NCBI RefSeq assembly: GCF_038397725.1
Contig: NZ_CP151634.1
Span: 1,674,001-1,738,000, forward strand
Direction of reading: 5' to 3'
Source: Microbacterium sp. LWO13-1.2
Lineage (GTDB): Bacteria; Actinomycetota; Actinomycetes; Actinomycetales; Microbacteriaceae
DNA: 64,000 nt
The position numbers and the translations under genes are program-made. Shown here piece after piece: positions 36,429-44,924 of this stretch; within the stretch, counting starts at the first letter, position 1; each line of letters opens with the position of its first letter. The notes below the pieces were generated by a model that had not been told where the DNA came from, made no database searches, and saw only the letters and a program-made list of their open reading frames with translations.

Positions 36429-36890
36429 ATGAGACGGACAGATGAAGCAGATCTGCTGATGAACGCCTCGCCGGAGCGGGTCTTCCGCGCACTCACTGAT
36501 CCGGAAGCACTCGTGAAGTGGCTGCCTCCGGAAGGCATGACCGCGCGCTTCGAGCGTTTCGACGCGCGGCCAGGCGGTGACTACCGGATGGTGCTGACCT
36601 ATGTGGATGCCACGGGTGCTCCGGGGAAGAGCAGCGCTGATCAGGATGTCGTCGAGGGCAGGTTCGTCGAGCTGATGCCCGGCGTCCGGGCGGTTCAGGA
36701 GATCGAGTTCGAAGCCGAGGATCCGTCGTTCGCCGGTGTCATGCGGATGACCTGGGAAGTCGCGGCGCGAGAGGCAGGCGCCCACGTCATCTTCCGTGCC
36801 GAGGACGTTCCACCCGGGATCTCCGCGGAAGACCACATCGAAGGCATGACGTCTTCGCTGCGGAATCTCGCCGCTCTCGTCGAGGCCTGA
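36429..36890 (+). CDS. SRPBCC (AHSA1/START-like) domain protein
   Basis: The 153-residue protein has the full helix-grip fold pattern of AHSA1-type SRPBCC proteins: LMNASPERVFRALTDPEALVKWLPPEGM at the start (read in parts), GGDYRMVLTY, VEGRFVELMPGVR and a C-terminal helix EGMTSSLRNLAALVE. Such proteins bind hydrophobic ligands in a deep pocket; the ligand here is unknown. It appears monocistronic with a leaderless promoter and converges on the gene at 36892. Confidence 0.85.
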   Translation: MRRTDEADLLMNASPERVFRALTDPEALVKWLPPEGMTARFERFDARPGGDYRMVLTYVDATGAPGKSSADQDVVEGRFVELMPGVRAVQEIEFEAEDPSFAGVMRMTWEVAAREAGAHVIFRAEDVPPGISAEDHIEGMTSSLRNLAALVEA

Positions 36891-36891
36891 G

Positions 36892-37665
36892 TCAGGCCAG
36901 CGAGACCGGCGGTTCCATCACGATGCCCTGGGCTTCGAAGGCGCGGCGGCGCTCTTCGATGCGGCGGTGCAGTTCGACCTGGGCGTCTTCGATCGTCTGC
37001 GGGTCGAGATCGACGGTGGGCGGATGCGGGTCGCCGTGGTTCGCCGCGATGTAGGTGTCGAGCTCGGGCCCGGACGTCCACGAGGTGATCAGTGCGTAGC
37101 GGGGAGCGGTGCCGCGGTGCCACACCGCATGCCAGAAGCGCTGGGTGTCGACGATGATCCGCGAACCAGCGGGGAGCGCGAACCGCACCTCGGTGGCGGG
37201 GTCGAAGCGATCTGCACGAAGGATGAGCATCGAGTCGGAGTCGTCGGTGAGATTGAAGAATCCGCGCACCACCCAGCCGGTGCCGTCGTCGTTGAGCCGG
37301 TTGTTGTCGTCCTGGTGCAGGTTGTAGATCGCGTCGGCGTAGTCGTTGGGCTGCAGTTCGATCACGCGGCAGCGGCCGACGTTGGCGCCCGGCTCCTGCG
37401 CGCGCTGCACCAGGATCGGTGCCTTGTCGGCCTGACCCGCGACCCACACGCCGTCCTTGTCGGTGCGGGGCGGGGTGTGGTTCCAGAAGCCGTTGCAGTC
37501 GACGTCACCGGCGTAGCTGGTGAGCGGCGCGAAGCGGGTGATGCCGGAGGAGCGCCAGCCGATGTATTCCAGGTCGAGCCACTCGGCGGGATCGGCGGCC
37601 TGATCGTGGTCGTCGAGGACGACGTAGCCCGTCTCGGCCAGTGCTTCGGATGTGATGAAGCTCAT
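36892..37665 (-). CDS. Probable 2-oxoglutarate/Fe(II)-dependent oxygenase-like protein
   Basis: The 257-residue protein has a plausible iron triad: His117-x-Asp119 in NLHQDDNNR and His179 in QRFWHAVWH, with Arg189 (APRYALITSW) ten residues after the distal His, where these enzymes bind 2-oxoglutarate. The order and spacing fit a double-stranded beta-helix oxygenase. The rest is not recognised. ATG 37665 has GGGAGG upstream; the longer frame beyond it covers the regulator gene on the other strand. It is divergent from the FCD regulator of the hydroxyproline island, so it might hydroxylate proline or a related compound, or belong to a separate function. Confidence 0.55.
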   Translation of the reverse strand: MSFITSEALAETGYVVLDDHDQAADPAEWLDLEYIGWRSSGITRFAPLTSYAGDVDCNGFWNHTPPRTDKDGVWVAGQADKAPILVQRAQEPGANVGRCRVIELQPNDYADAIYNLHQDDNNRLNDDGTGWVVRGFFNLTDDSDSMLILRADRFDPATEVRFALPAGSRIIVDTQRFWHAVWHRGTAPRYALITSWTSGPELDTYIAANHGDPHPPTVDLDPQTIEDAQVELHRRIEERRRAFEAQGIVMEPPVSLA

Positions 37666-37756
37666 GTTGCGCCTCCCGGCTGTCTCCTCTTCGAGCCTAG
37701 CCCGGCGTCGTCTTGTTTCGTCGGCATCGATCCCGCGTTCGACGGTCCACCAGTAC

Positions 37757-37777
37757 GATGTGCCATATGACGCACTT
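37757..37777 (+). promoter_or_regulatory. Weak candidate operator before the FCD regulator gene
   Basis: GTGCCATATGACGCAC (37760-37775) resembles the stronger sites at 38521, 46326 and 54420 in part (GTG, ATATG, CGCA), but has several mismatches. It lies between the 2OG-oxygenase-like gene and the regulator gene, where autoregulation would be expected. Confidence 0.3.
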
Positions 37778-37789
37778 TGGATCGGTCCG

Positions 37790-38455
37790 ATGACTGGCGT
37801 GATGGCCACTCTCGCCTCGGCGGAGAGCCTGCGAGAGCAGATCGAGGCCCAGCTCTCGTCACGGATCATCTCCGGCGAGATTCCGCCAGGGCAGGTTCTC
37901 ACGGTGCCGACGCTTGCCGGCGAGTTCGGTGTGAGCGCCACCCCGGTGCGCGAGGCGATTCTGAATCTCGCGAGACGCGGATTCCTCCGCCCGATTCGCA
38001 ATCGCGGCTTCGAGGTCACCGAGGTGTCGCCGGAGGAATTGCGCGAGCTCAGCGACGTGCGAATGCTGCTCGAGGCGCCGACGATGGTCACCGTCGCCGG
38101 GACTCTGGACGACGAGACGGTCACGGAGTTGCGCGCCCTGGCTGATCGCATCGTCGAGGCGGGCCAGGAGGGGCGCTTCGATGAGTACCTCACGGCTGAC
38201 ACGGCATTTCACCTGCGGATTCTCGAATGCACCGGCAACCGCAAGCTGGTCGAACTGGTTCGCGAGCTGCGTCAGCAGACGCGGTTGGTCGGGCTCGCGC
38301 ATCTCGCCGAGACGGACACCCTGATGTCGACGGCCCTCGAGCACGCGGAACTCGTGGATCTGCTGGTGGCCGGCGACGGCGCGGCGGCCGAGGCGCTCAT
38401 GCGGAGGCACATCCGGCACGTGGGGGGCATCTGGAGCGGCCGCGACGAGGACTGA
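37790..38455 (+). CDS. FCD-type GntR-family transcriptional regulator
   Basis: The 221-residue protein has an N-terminal winged helix (about 10-75; VPTLAGEFGVSATPVREAI is the helix-turn-helix) and a C-terminal all-helical FCD domain, where DTAFHLRILECTGN and the late HAELVDLL and RRHIRHV supply the usual metal-binding Asp and His residues. Start choice is uncertain: ATG 37790 or ATG 37802; there is no clear ribosome binding site. It sits at the head of the hydroxyproline island and is the likely repressor acting at the near-palindromes before the ABC importer, the MHS transporter and the reductase gene. Confidence 0.85.
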   Translation: MTGVMATLASAESLREQIEAQLSSRIISGEIPPGQVLTVPTLAGEFGVSATPVREAILNLARRGFLRPIRNRGFEVTEVSPEELRELSDVRMLLEAPTMVTVAGTLDDETVTELRALADRIVEAGQEGRFDEYLTADTAFHLRILECTGNRKLVELVRELRQQTRLVGLAHLAETDTLMSTALEHAELVDLLVAGDGAAAEALMRRHIRHVGGIWSGRDED

Positions 38456-38520
38456 CGCCTCAGCGCAGTTCGCGGGTGCATCGATTCGGCCCGAGGGGTT
38501 TCGCTCTGCCGGTCCGATGA

Positions 38521-38539
38521 GTAATGTGTCACATGCTAT
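38521..38539 (+). promoter_or_regulatory. Operator-like site before the liv-type importer operon
   Basis: GTAATGTGTCACATGC (38521-38536) matches the shared GTAATRTGTYACRYATTRC motif over its left and central parts. TAATGT (38522-38527) can serve as the -10 box, so a bound repressor would block it. The gene starts at 38579. Confidence 0.55.
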
Positions 38540-38578
38540 CAAGTGTGGAATTGCAACGACGCATCCCAGGAGACCCTC

Positions 38579-39763
38579 ATGAAGACCCGTACACAGCGCA
38601 CCCGTCAGATCCTCGCCCTCGCCGCGGCGACCGGCGTCCTGCTCGCCGCAGCAGGCTGCTCCGGCGGCCTCGGCTCCGACGACGGGGGAGGCGCTGACCA
38701 ATCCGGCACGATCAAGCTGGGGATGCTCGCTCCGTTCTCCGGCAGCGAGTCCGCCTTCGGCGAATACATGCAGAACGGCGCCCAGCTCGCCATCGACGAG
38801 ATCAACGCAGACGGCGGAATCGACGGACGCAAGCTCGAACTGCAGGTGGAAGACGACGCCTGCGATGCGACTGCCGCCGTATCCGCAGCGAACAAGCTCG
38901 TGACCGAGGGCGTCGTCGCTTCGGTCGGCGGCTACTGCTCAGGCGCCACGCTGCCGACGCTTCCGATCTTCGATGAGGCCGGCATCCCGATGGTGATCCC
39001 CGCCGCCAACTCGAACGAGCTGGTGAAGCAGGGCCTCCCCGGGGTCTTCCTCATCAACGGCACCGGCACCCAGCAGGCGGCCGCAGCGGTCGCTTACGCG
39101 GAGAAGAGCGGCATGAAGAGCGTCGCGGTGATCGACGATGCGACCGCATACTCCGCAGATCTGGCGGCATCCTTCGTCACGCAGGCGACCGAGGCCGGGC
39201 TCAGCGTCTCGTTCGAAGCGACCGTCACGCCTGGTGAGAACGACTACGCGGCCGTCGCCACCCAGCTGGCGAGCGAGAAGCCCGAACTCGTGTACTGGAC
39301 CGGCTACTACCAGGAGGGCGGACTCATCGTCCGGCAGGCGACGGATGCCGGTTACGCCGGCGCCTTCCTCGTCGGCGATGGCTCGGTCGACGCGAAGTTC
39401 GCCGAGATCGCGGGCGACGGATACACCGACAACGTCCTCGGCACGTTCACCCAGACCCCCGACATGATCGAGGGCGCCGATGCCTGGATCGCGGACTACG
39501 AGAAGCTCGCCGGCGCCGCGCCCGGACCGTACTCGACGCAGTCGTACGACGCCGTCCGAGTGATCGCCCAGGCGATCGAGGACGCAGGGAGCACCGAATT
39601 CGACGAGGTCGTCGCCGCGCTCGAAGGGCTGAAGGACTTCGACACGTTCGCCGGCCCGCTCACGTTCACGAAGGACCACACGCTCTCCGGCGGCGGTTTC
39701 GTGATCGTCGGCATCGATCCGGCATCCGGTGCGTTCATCCTCGAAGACGATCTGCAGGACTGA
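38579..39763 (+). CDS. Branched-chain-amino-acid-type ABC importer, substrate-binding lipoprotein
   Basis: The 394-residue protein has a lipoprotein signal ending in LAAAGC, with Cys27 lipid-modified, and a mature part of the LivJ/periplasmic-binding-protein type I fold: IKLGMLAPFSGSESAFG, NGAQLAIDEINADGG, VEDDACDAT, GGYCSGATLP. This family binds branched amino acids, amides and also proline-like compounds. With hydroxyproline catabolic genes downstream and a shared operator, hydroxyproline, proline or proline-containing peptides are likely ligands. It is the first of five liv-type genes. Confidence 0.88.
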   Translation: MKTRTQRTRQILALAAATGVLLAAAGCSGGLGSDDGGGADQSGTIKLGMLAPFSGSESAFGEYMQNGAQLAIDEINADGGIDGRKLELQVEDDACDATAAVSAANKLVTEGVVASVGGYCSGATLPTLPIFDEAGIPMVIPAANSNELVKQGLPGVFLINGTGTQQAAAAVAYAEKSGMKSVAVIDDATAYSADLAASFVTQATEAGLSVSFEATVTPGENDYAAVATQLASEKPELVYWTGYYQEGGLIVRQATDAGYAGAFLVGDGSVDAKFAEIAGDGYTDNVLGTFTQTPDMIEGADAWIADYEKLAGAAPGPYSTQSYDAVRVIAQAIEDAGSTEFDEVVAALEGLKDFDTFAGPLTFTKDHTLSGGGFVIVGIDPASGAFILEDDLQD

Positions 39764-39766
39764 CGT

Positions 39767-39794
39767 GAGTGGGGCGGCTGACGCCGCCCCACTC
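39767..39794 (+). terminator. Attenuator hairpin between binding-protein and permease genes
   Basis: A perfect 12-bp stem (39767-39778 with 39783-39794) with a four-base loop follows the binding-protein stop by three bases. There is no T tract. Such a hairpin would give partial termination or protect the upstream mRNA so that more binding protein than permease is made. Confidence 0.6.
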
Positions 39795-39829
39795 CATCGG
39801 CGTCCCAACGACGCGGAAGGACATCTGCA

Positions 39830-40720
39830 GTGATGCAACTCATCTGGAACGGCCTGATCGTCGGCTCGTTCTACGCCCTCGTCGCTCTCGGCTACAGCAT
39901 GGTCTACGGGATCATCAAGCTGCTGAACTTCGCGCACGGCGACATCTACATGCTCGGCGCTTTCACCGGGTTCGCCACGCTCTCGGCTTTCGGCATCTCG
40001 AGCGAATCCTCGATCCCGCTGCTGCTGGTGATCATGCTGCTCTCGATGGTCACCACCGGTCTCATCGGCGTCGGGATCGAACGCATCGCCTACCGGCCGC
40101 TGCGACGAAGCCCTCGCCTGGCCGTCCTGATCACCGCGATCGGCGTCTCGTTCACTCTCGAGTACGCGGTCAGGCAGATCTTCGGCCCGAACCCGGAAGC
40201 CTTCCCCGTGCGCCTCGAGTCGAGTGGGTTCGACTTCGCCGGCATGCGCATCACCGCCGCGCAGATCGTGCTGGTGATCATCGCCGGAGTGCTGATGCTG
40301 GTGCTCGCGCACGTCGTCGAACGCACCAGGCAGGGGCGCGCGATGCGCGCGATCGCCCTCGATCCGCAGGGTGCCCAGTTGATGGGGATCAACGTGAACC
40401 GCGTCATCGCCACGGTGTTCTTCATCGGCTCGGCGCTCGCCGGAGCCGCAGGCGTGATGGCGGGCGCGTACTACGGTTCGATCGACTTCCTGATGGGCTT
40501 CATGATCGGCCTCAAAGCGTTCACCGCTGCCGTCATCGGCGGCATCGGCAACCTCTACGGTGCGATGCTCGGCGGTCTCCTCCTCGGCATGCTCGAGTCC
40601 TTCGGCTCGGCCTGGTTCGGCGGCGAATGGCGAGATGTGTTCTCCTTCGCCTTCCTCATCCTGTTCCTCACCTTCAAGCCGACCGGGCTCCTCGGAGCTC
40701 GCGTCGTAGAGAGGATGTGA
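39830..40720 (+). CDS. Branched-chain-amino-acid-type ABC permease LivH-like
   Basis: The 296-residue membrane protein has about eight hydrophobic helices and LivH marks: IVGSFYALVALGYSMVYGI, NFAHGDIYMLGAF, IERIAYRPLRRSPRL, ALDPQGAQLMGINVNRV (ATPase contact) and GGIGNLYGAMLGG. It starts with GTG 39830 (GGAAGG nine bases before) or ATG 39833. It follows the attenuator hairpin and is one base away from the LivM-like gene. Confidence 0.9.
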   Translation: MMQLIWNGLIVGSFYALVALGYSMVYGIIKLLNFAHGDIYMLGAFTGFATLSAFGISSESSIPLLLVIMLLSMVTTGLIGVGIERIAYRPLRRSPRLAVLITAIGVSFTLEYAVRQIFGPNPEAFPVRLESSGFDFAGMRITAAQIVLVIIAGVLMLVLAHVVERTRQGRAMRAIALDPQGAQLMGINVNRVIATVFFIGSALAGAAGVMAGAYYGSIDFLMGFMIGLKAFTAAVIGGIGNLYGAMLGGLLLGMLESFGSAWFGGEWRDVFSFAFLILFLTFKPTGLLGARVVERM

Positions 40721-40721
40721 C

Positions 40722-41870
40722 ATGCCTCGTCTCTCCGCACCGTTGCGCGACGCCGCGCTGCGTGCACCATCGCCACTGTTCGACCGGCAGCCGGCAGCAC
40801 GCGGCATCCTCTCCTCCCAGCAGGGATTCCTTCGCGCGCTCGGCGGCCTGTGCGTCGTCCTGCTGGTCGTGCTGCCCTTCCTCGACGCATCGCGATACAC
40901 GATGTCGATCGCGACCAGCGCGCTCATCTACGTGATGCTCTGCATGGGGCTGAACGTCGTCGTCGGTTACGCGGGACTGCTGGATCTGGGGTACATCGCC
41001 TTCTTCGCCGTCGGCGCGTACATCTCCGGCATCCTGACCACCGAGCTCGGCTGGCCGATGTGGGCGGCGCTGCCGGCGACCATCCTCGCCTGCGTCCTCG
41101 CAGGCATCGTCGTCGGCGCGCCCACCCTAAGGCTGCGCAGTGACTATCTCGCGATCGTCACGCTCGGTTTCGGGGAGATCATCCGAATCACGGCGAACAA
41201 CCTCGACGTCACGGGCGGGCCTTCGGGAATCCACGGGATCCCGACCTGGTCCTTCGGCGATTGGAGCTTCGCAGACGGGTTCACCGTGCTCGGGATCGAG
41301 TTCCCGCAGCGCGTCGTCTTCTACTACTTCGTCGCGGCCATCGTCGTGCTCGTCGGAGTGATCGGCGCCGGGCGCCTGGCCAGAGGGCGGCTCGGCCGGG
41401 CGTGGAAGGCCGTGCGCGATGACGAGGACGCCGCCGAGGCGATGGGTATCAACACCTACGTCGCCAAGATCACCGCCTACATCATCGGCGCGGTGTGGGC
41501 CGGCATCGCCGGCCAGCTCATGGCCACGCACCTGTCGGCGATCAGCCCGAACAGCTTCCAGTTCCTCTATTCGGCGCTGATCCTGATGGCCGTCGTGCTC
41601 GGCGGCATGGGCTCGACGCCCGGCGTGATCATCGGCGCCCTGTTCGTGTCGCTGGCGCCCGAACTGCTGCGGGAATTCTCCGAATGGCGCTTCCTCATCT
41701 TCGGCGTCCTTCTCGTGGTGGTGATGCTGTTCCGTCCGTCGGGCCTGTGGCCAGCGACCGCGGTGCTGCCCTGGCTCAAGCGCAGACGACCGATTCCGCC
41801 GCCGACGGCAGGGTTCGCGGCGGTTCCCGCACCCGAGGAGAATCTCGACGACAGTGAGGGAACCCGATGA
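40722..41870 (+). CDS. Branched-chain-amino-acid-type ABC permease LivM-like
   Basis: The 382-residue protein is the second permease of the importer. Marks are MLCMGLNVVVGYAGLLDLGYIAFF (read in parts), LRSDYLAIVTLGFGEI, GGPSGIHGIP, AVRDDEDAAEAMGINTYVAK and LGGMGSTPGVI. An N-terminal extension of about 40 residues precedes the first helix, as in other actinobacterial LivM proteins. Its stop overlaps the ATG of the next gene (ATGA). Confidence 0.9.
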   Translation: MPRLSAPLRDAALRAPSPLFDRQPAARGILSSQQGFLRALGGLCVVLLVVLPFLDASRYTMSIATSALIYVMLCMGLNVVVGYAGLLDLGYIAFFAVGAYISGILTTELGWPMWAALPATILACVLAGIVVGAPTLRLRSDYLAIVTLGFGEIIRITANNLDVTGGPSGIHGIPTWSFGDWSFADGFTVLGIEFPQRVVFYYFVAAIVVLVGVIGAGRLARGRLGRAWKAVRDDEDAAEAMGINTYVAKITAYIIGAVWAGIAGQLMATHLSAISPNSFQFLYSALILMAVVLGGMGSTPGVIIGALFVSLAPELLREFSEWRFLIFGVLLVVVMLFRPSGLWPATAVLPWLKRRRPIPPPTAGFAAVPAPEENLDDSEGTR

Positions 41871-42775
41871 GCGCGCTCCTCGAGGTCAAAGACCTCCGGC
41901 TGCAGTTCGGCGGCGTCAAAGCCGTCGACGGCCTGAGCTTCTCCGTCGACGCCGGGGAGATCCTCGCCGTGATCGGCCCGAACGGCGCGGGCAAGACGAG
42001 CGCCTTCAACTGCATCTCCGCCTTCTACCTGCCCACATCCGGATCGGTCGAGTTCGATGGCAACAGCATCGTGCGCGAGCCGCCGACCGTCTGGCGCACC
42101 CTGCGCCTGGTCGACCTGCTGCAGAGTTTCGGCTTCTACCGGGTGCTGCCGTCGCGAGTGACGAAGTGGGGGATGGCGCGCACATTCCAGAACCTGCGCC
42201 TGTTCCGTGAGCTCAGCGTGATCGACAACGTCAAGACGGCCATGCACGCGAACCTTCGCGAGGGGTTCTGGGCGACCCTGCTGCACTCGCCCGGCTACCG
42301 CCGAGCCGAGCAGTGGTGCGCCGAGCAGGCCAGGGGGTGGCTGGACTTCGTCGGCTTCGCCGGAGACGAGAACCTCTACGTCACGCAGCTCCCTTACGGC
42401 GAGCAGCGACGGGTGGAGATCGCCAGGGCACTTGCGAGCAGCCCCAAGCTTCTGCTGCTGGACGAGCCGGCGGCCGGTCTGAACTTCAATGAGAAGCAGG
42501 CGCTGATGCAGCTCATCCGACGGATCCGTGACCTCGGTGTCGCGGTGGTCTTGATCGAGCACGACATGGGGCTCATCATGGAGCTCGCTGAGCGGATCGT
42601 CGTCCTCAACTACGGCAAGGAGATCGCCGTCGGCACTCCGCACGAGATCATGAACAACCCGCTCGTGATCGAGGCGTATCTCGGTGTCGACGATGAGCCG
42701 CTCGATGAGACGAAGCTGCAGACGGGCACCGTGGACCTGTCGTTGCTCGCCGAACCCCGTAAGAAGAAGGACTGA
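41867..42775 (+). CDS. Branched-chain-amino-acid-type ABC ATPase LivG-like
   Basis: The 302-residue ATPase has Walker A GPNGAGKTS, the LivG-type MARTFQNLRLF Q-loop, LPYGEQRRVEIARAL signature and Walker B LLLLDEPAAGLN. A 40-residue insert between Walker A and the Q-loop (about 62-100) is longer than in standard LivG proteins. It overlaps the LivF-like gene by one base (TGATG). Confidence 0.92.
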   Translation: MSALLEVKDLRLQFGGVKAVDGLSFSVDAGEILAVIGPNGAGKTSAFNCISAFYLPTSGSVEFDGNSIVREPPTVWRTLRLVDLLQSFGFYRVLPSRVTKWGMARTFQNLRLFRELSVIDNVKTAMHANLREGFWATLLHSPGYRRAEQWCAEQARGWLDFVGFAGDENLYVTQLPYGEQRRVEIARALASSPKLLLLDEPAAGLNFNEKQALMQLIRRIRDLGVAVVLIEHDMGLIMELAERIVVLNYGKEIAVGTPHEIMNNPLVIEAYLGVDDEPLDETKLQTGTVDLSLLAEPRKKKD

Positions 42776-43485
42776 TGAGGATGCTGTCCATCGAAGCCGC
42801 CGACGTCTACTACGGCCGGGTGCACGCTCTGCGCGGGCTCAGCTTCGAGGTGCAGGAGGGCGAGATCGTCTGCCTGCTCGGCAACAACGGTGCCGGAAAA
42901 TCCACCACGATGAACATGCTCTCCGGTCTGGTGCGTCCGAAGTCCGGCGTCGTGCGATGGGGTGAGCTGGATCTGGCGACCGCAAAGCCCTGGGACATCG
43001 TCTCCGCCGGGTTGATCCATGTGCCAGAGGGGCGGCGGATCTTCTCCACGATGAGCGTGCACGAGAACCTGCTGCTCGGCGGATACACCGTGCGCGAGCA
43101 GAAGCTCGTCGCGCAGCGCGTCGAGCAGGTGTACGCGCTGATGCCGCGTCTGGCAGAGCGACGCAAGCAGCAGGGCGGCACGCTGTCCGGCGGTGAGCAG
43201 CAGATGGTCGCCATCGGCCGTGCGATCGTCGGCGGACCGAAGCTGCTGCTGCTGGACGAGCCCTCCATGGGGCTGGCGCCGCTGGTGGTGAAGCAGGTCA
43301 TGGAGACGATCCAGGCGGTCAACGCCGAAGGCACCACCGTTCTGCTCGTCGAACAGAACGCCCGTGCGGCGCTGAAGATCGCCGACCGCGCGTATGTCAT
43401 CGAGACCGGGCAGACGACGCTGTCGGGGCCGGCGGCCGAACTCGCCGCCGATGCCAGGGTGATCGATGCCTATCTCGGCGGCTGA
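42775..43485 (+). CDS. Branched-chain-amino-acid-type ABC ATPase LivF-like
   Basis: The 236-residue ATPase shows LLGNNGAGKSTTMNML, VPEGRRIFSTMSVHENLLLG, LSGGEQQMVAIGRAI and LLLLDEPSMGLAPL, the usual LivF pattern. It completes the five-gene importer (binding protein, two permeases, two ATPases). The dehydrogenase genes follow after 42 bases, so the importer and the first catabolic enzyme probably share a transcript. Confidence 0.93.
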   Translation: MRMLSIEAADVYYGRVHALRGLSFEVQEGEIVCLLGNNGAGKSTTMNMLSGLVRPKSGVVRWGELDLATAKPWDIVSAGLIHVPEGRRIFSTMSVHENLLLGGYTVREQKLVAQRVEQVYALMPRLAERRKQQGGTLSGGEQQMVAIGRAIVGGPKLLLLDEPSMGLAPLVVKQVMETIQAVNAEGTTVLLVEQNARAALKIADRAYVIETGQTTLSGPAAELAADARVIDAYLGG

Positions 43486-43527
43486 GAGGATGACCACCAG
43501 GCCGACGATGAAGAAGGGGAGCGCGCT

Positions 43528-44685
43528 GTGCGGATCGTCGTGATCGGCGCGGGCATCGTGGGTGCTGCGTGTGCGCTGGAGCTCACCGAGCGCGGGGCGG
43601 AGGTCGTGGTCATCGACCGCACCGGAGTGGCGGCGGAGACGTCGAGCCGCTGCGAGGGAAATCTGCTCGTCAGCGACAAGGAGCCCGGCCCCGAGGCCGA
43701 TCTCGCGATCGCTTCGAACGAGATGTGGCGCGGGCTCGCTGCGCGCCTCGATGCGGATCGTCCTTCGGGGCAGCCCGGGACGGAGTTCGAGGCCAAGGGC
43801 GGAATCGTGGTCGCCTTTCCGGGGGGAGAGGGAGCGCTCGAGGGATTCGCCGCTGCGCAGCGAGACATCGGAATCCGCGCGGTGGCTCTGGATGCGGCCG
43901 CACTGCGGGCCGCCGAACCGCATCTCGCCCCCGACGTCGCCCTCGCCATGCACTACCCCGACGACGCTCAGCTGCAGCCCTCGACGGCGACGCAGGCTCT
44001 GCTCGCGACCGCGCTGCGCCGCGGCGCGCGGCTACGGATCGCCGAGGTCGTCGGCGGCCTGATGCACGACGGCCGCCTGCGTGGTGTCGCGACGGATGCC
44101 GGGCCGATCGAAGCCGATGCCGTGGTGAACTGCGCTGGACCGTGGTCCGGCGAGGTCGCGGCGCGGCTCGGCGCACGACTGGATATCCGACCGCGACGGG
44201 GCGTGATCCTGGTCACCACCCCGATGCCGCAGCGGGTCTTCCACAAGGTGTACGACAGCGACTACGTCGGAGCGGTGGGTTCGGGCAACGCTGCGCTGCA
44301 GACGTCGACGGTGGTCGAGTCCACCCCGGGCGGGACCGTTCTGATCGGGTCGAGTCGGGAGCGCGTCGGCTTCGACGAGCATCCGGGCACCGGTCCTTCT
44401 GCGGCGATCGCGGCGAAGGCGATCCGTCTGTTCCCGTTCCTGGCGGAGACCACGCTGCTGCGCAGCTACTTCGGCTTCCGCCCGTACGCACCGGATCACC
44501 TGCCGGTCATCGGCGCCGACCCGCTCGTGGACGGCCTCTTCCATGCCACAGGCCATGAGGGGGCCGGAATCGGGCTGGCACCGGCGACGGCCGCACTCAT
44601 CTCCCACGCCGTGCTCGGCGCGGACACCGATCTCGATCCCGGACCGTTCCTGCCGGGTCGGGCCAGCCTGCAGGAGAACCCATGA
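43528..44685 (+). CDS. FAD-dependent oxidoreductase, D-hydroxyproline dehydrogenase catalytic subunit (HcnC/LhpB-like)
   Basis: The 385-residue protein belongs to the D-amino-acid oxidase/DadA fold: GAGIVGAACALELTERGAEVVVID binds FAD at the N-terminus (read in parts), EGNLLVSDKEPGP, TATQALLATAL, and HATGHEGAGIGLAP at the C-terminal FAD contact. With the two small partner genes after it, it matches the three-part dehydrogenases that oxidise cis-4-hydroxy-D-proline to a pyrroline carboxylate (HcnABC-like). It starts with GTG 43528 behind a GGGGAG-like site. The stop overlaps the next start (ATGA). Confidence 0.82.
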   Translation: MRIVVIGAGIVGAACALELTERGAEVVVIDRTGVAAETSSRCEGNLLVSDKEPGPEADLAIASNEMWRGLAARLDADRPSGQPGTEFEAKGGIVVAFPGGEGALEGFAAAQRDIGIRAVALDAAALRAAEPHLAPDVALAMHYPDDAQLQPSTATQALLATALRRGARLRIAEVVGGLMHDGRLRGVATDAGPIEADAVVNCAGPWSGEVAARLGARLDIRPRRGVILVTTPMPQRVFHKVYDSDYVGAVGSGNAALQTSTVVESTPGGTVLIGSSRERVGFDEHPGTGPSAAIAAKAIRLFPFLAETTLLRSYFGFRPYAPDHLPVIGADPLVDGLFHATGHEGAGIGLAPATAALISHAVLGADTDLDPGPFLPGRASLQENP

Positions 44686-44924
44686 TCCGCATCACCGTCG
44701 ACGACGAGCGCTTCGAGGGCCGCGACGGTCAGACGATCGCGGGGGTGCTCATCGGCGCCGGACGCATCGCATGGCGCACCGCCCAGACCGGAGAGCGCGG
44801 CGTTTTCTGTGGAATCGGCGTCTGCCATGACTGTCTCGTCACCGTGAACGGGTTGTCCGGTGTGCGCGCGTGTCAGCGCGCGGCGTCCGATGGCGACGTG
44901 ATCGAGCGCGAGGTGCGCGCATGA
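44682..44924 (+). CDS. [2Fe-2S]-binding small subunit (HcnA-like)
   Basis: The 80-residue protein has a plant-ferredoxin-like [2Fe-2S] site with Cys43, Cys48, Cys51 and Cys64, matching the small subunit of HcnABC/hydroxyproline dehydrogenases. It passes electrons within the complex. Both its start and its stop overlap the neighbouring genes by four bases, which fits fixed subunit ratios. Confidence 0.85.
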   Translation: MIRITVDDERFEGRDGQTIAGVLIGAGRIAWRTAQTGERGVFCGIGVCHDCLVTVNGLSGVRACQRAASDGDVIEREVRA

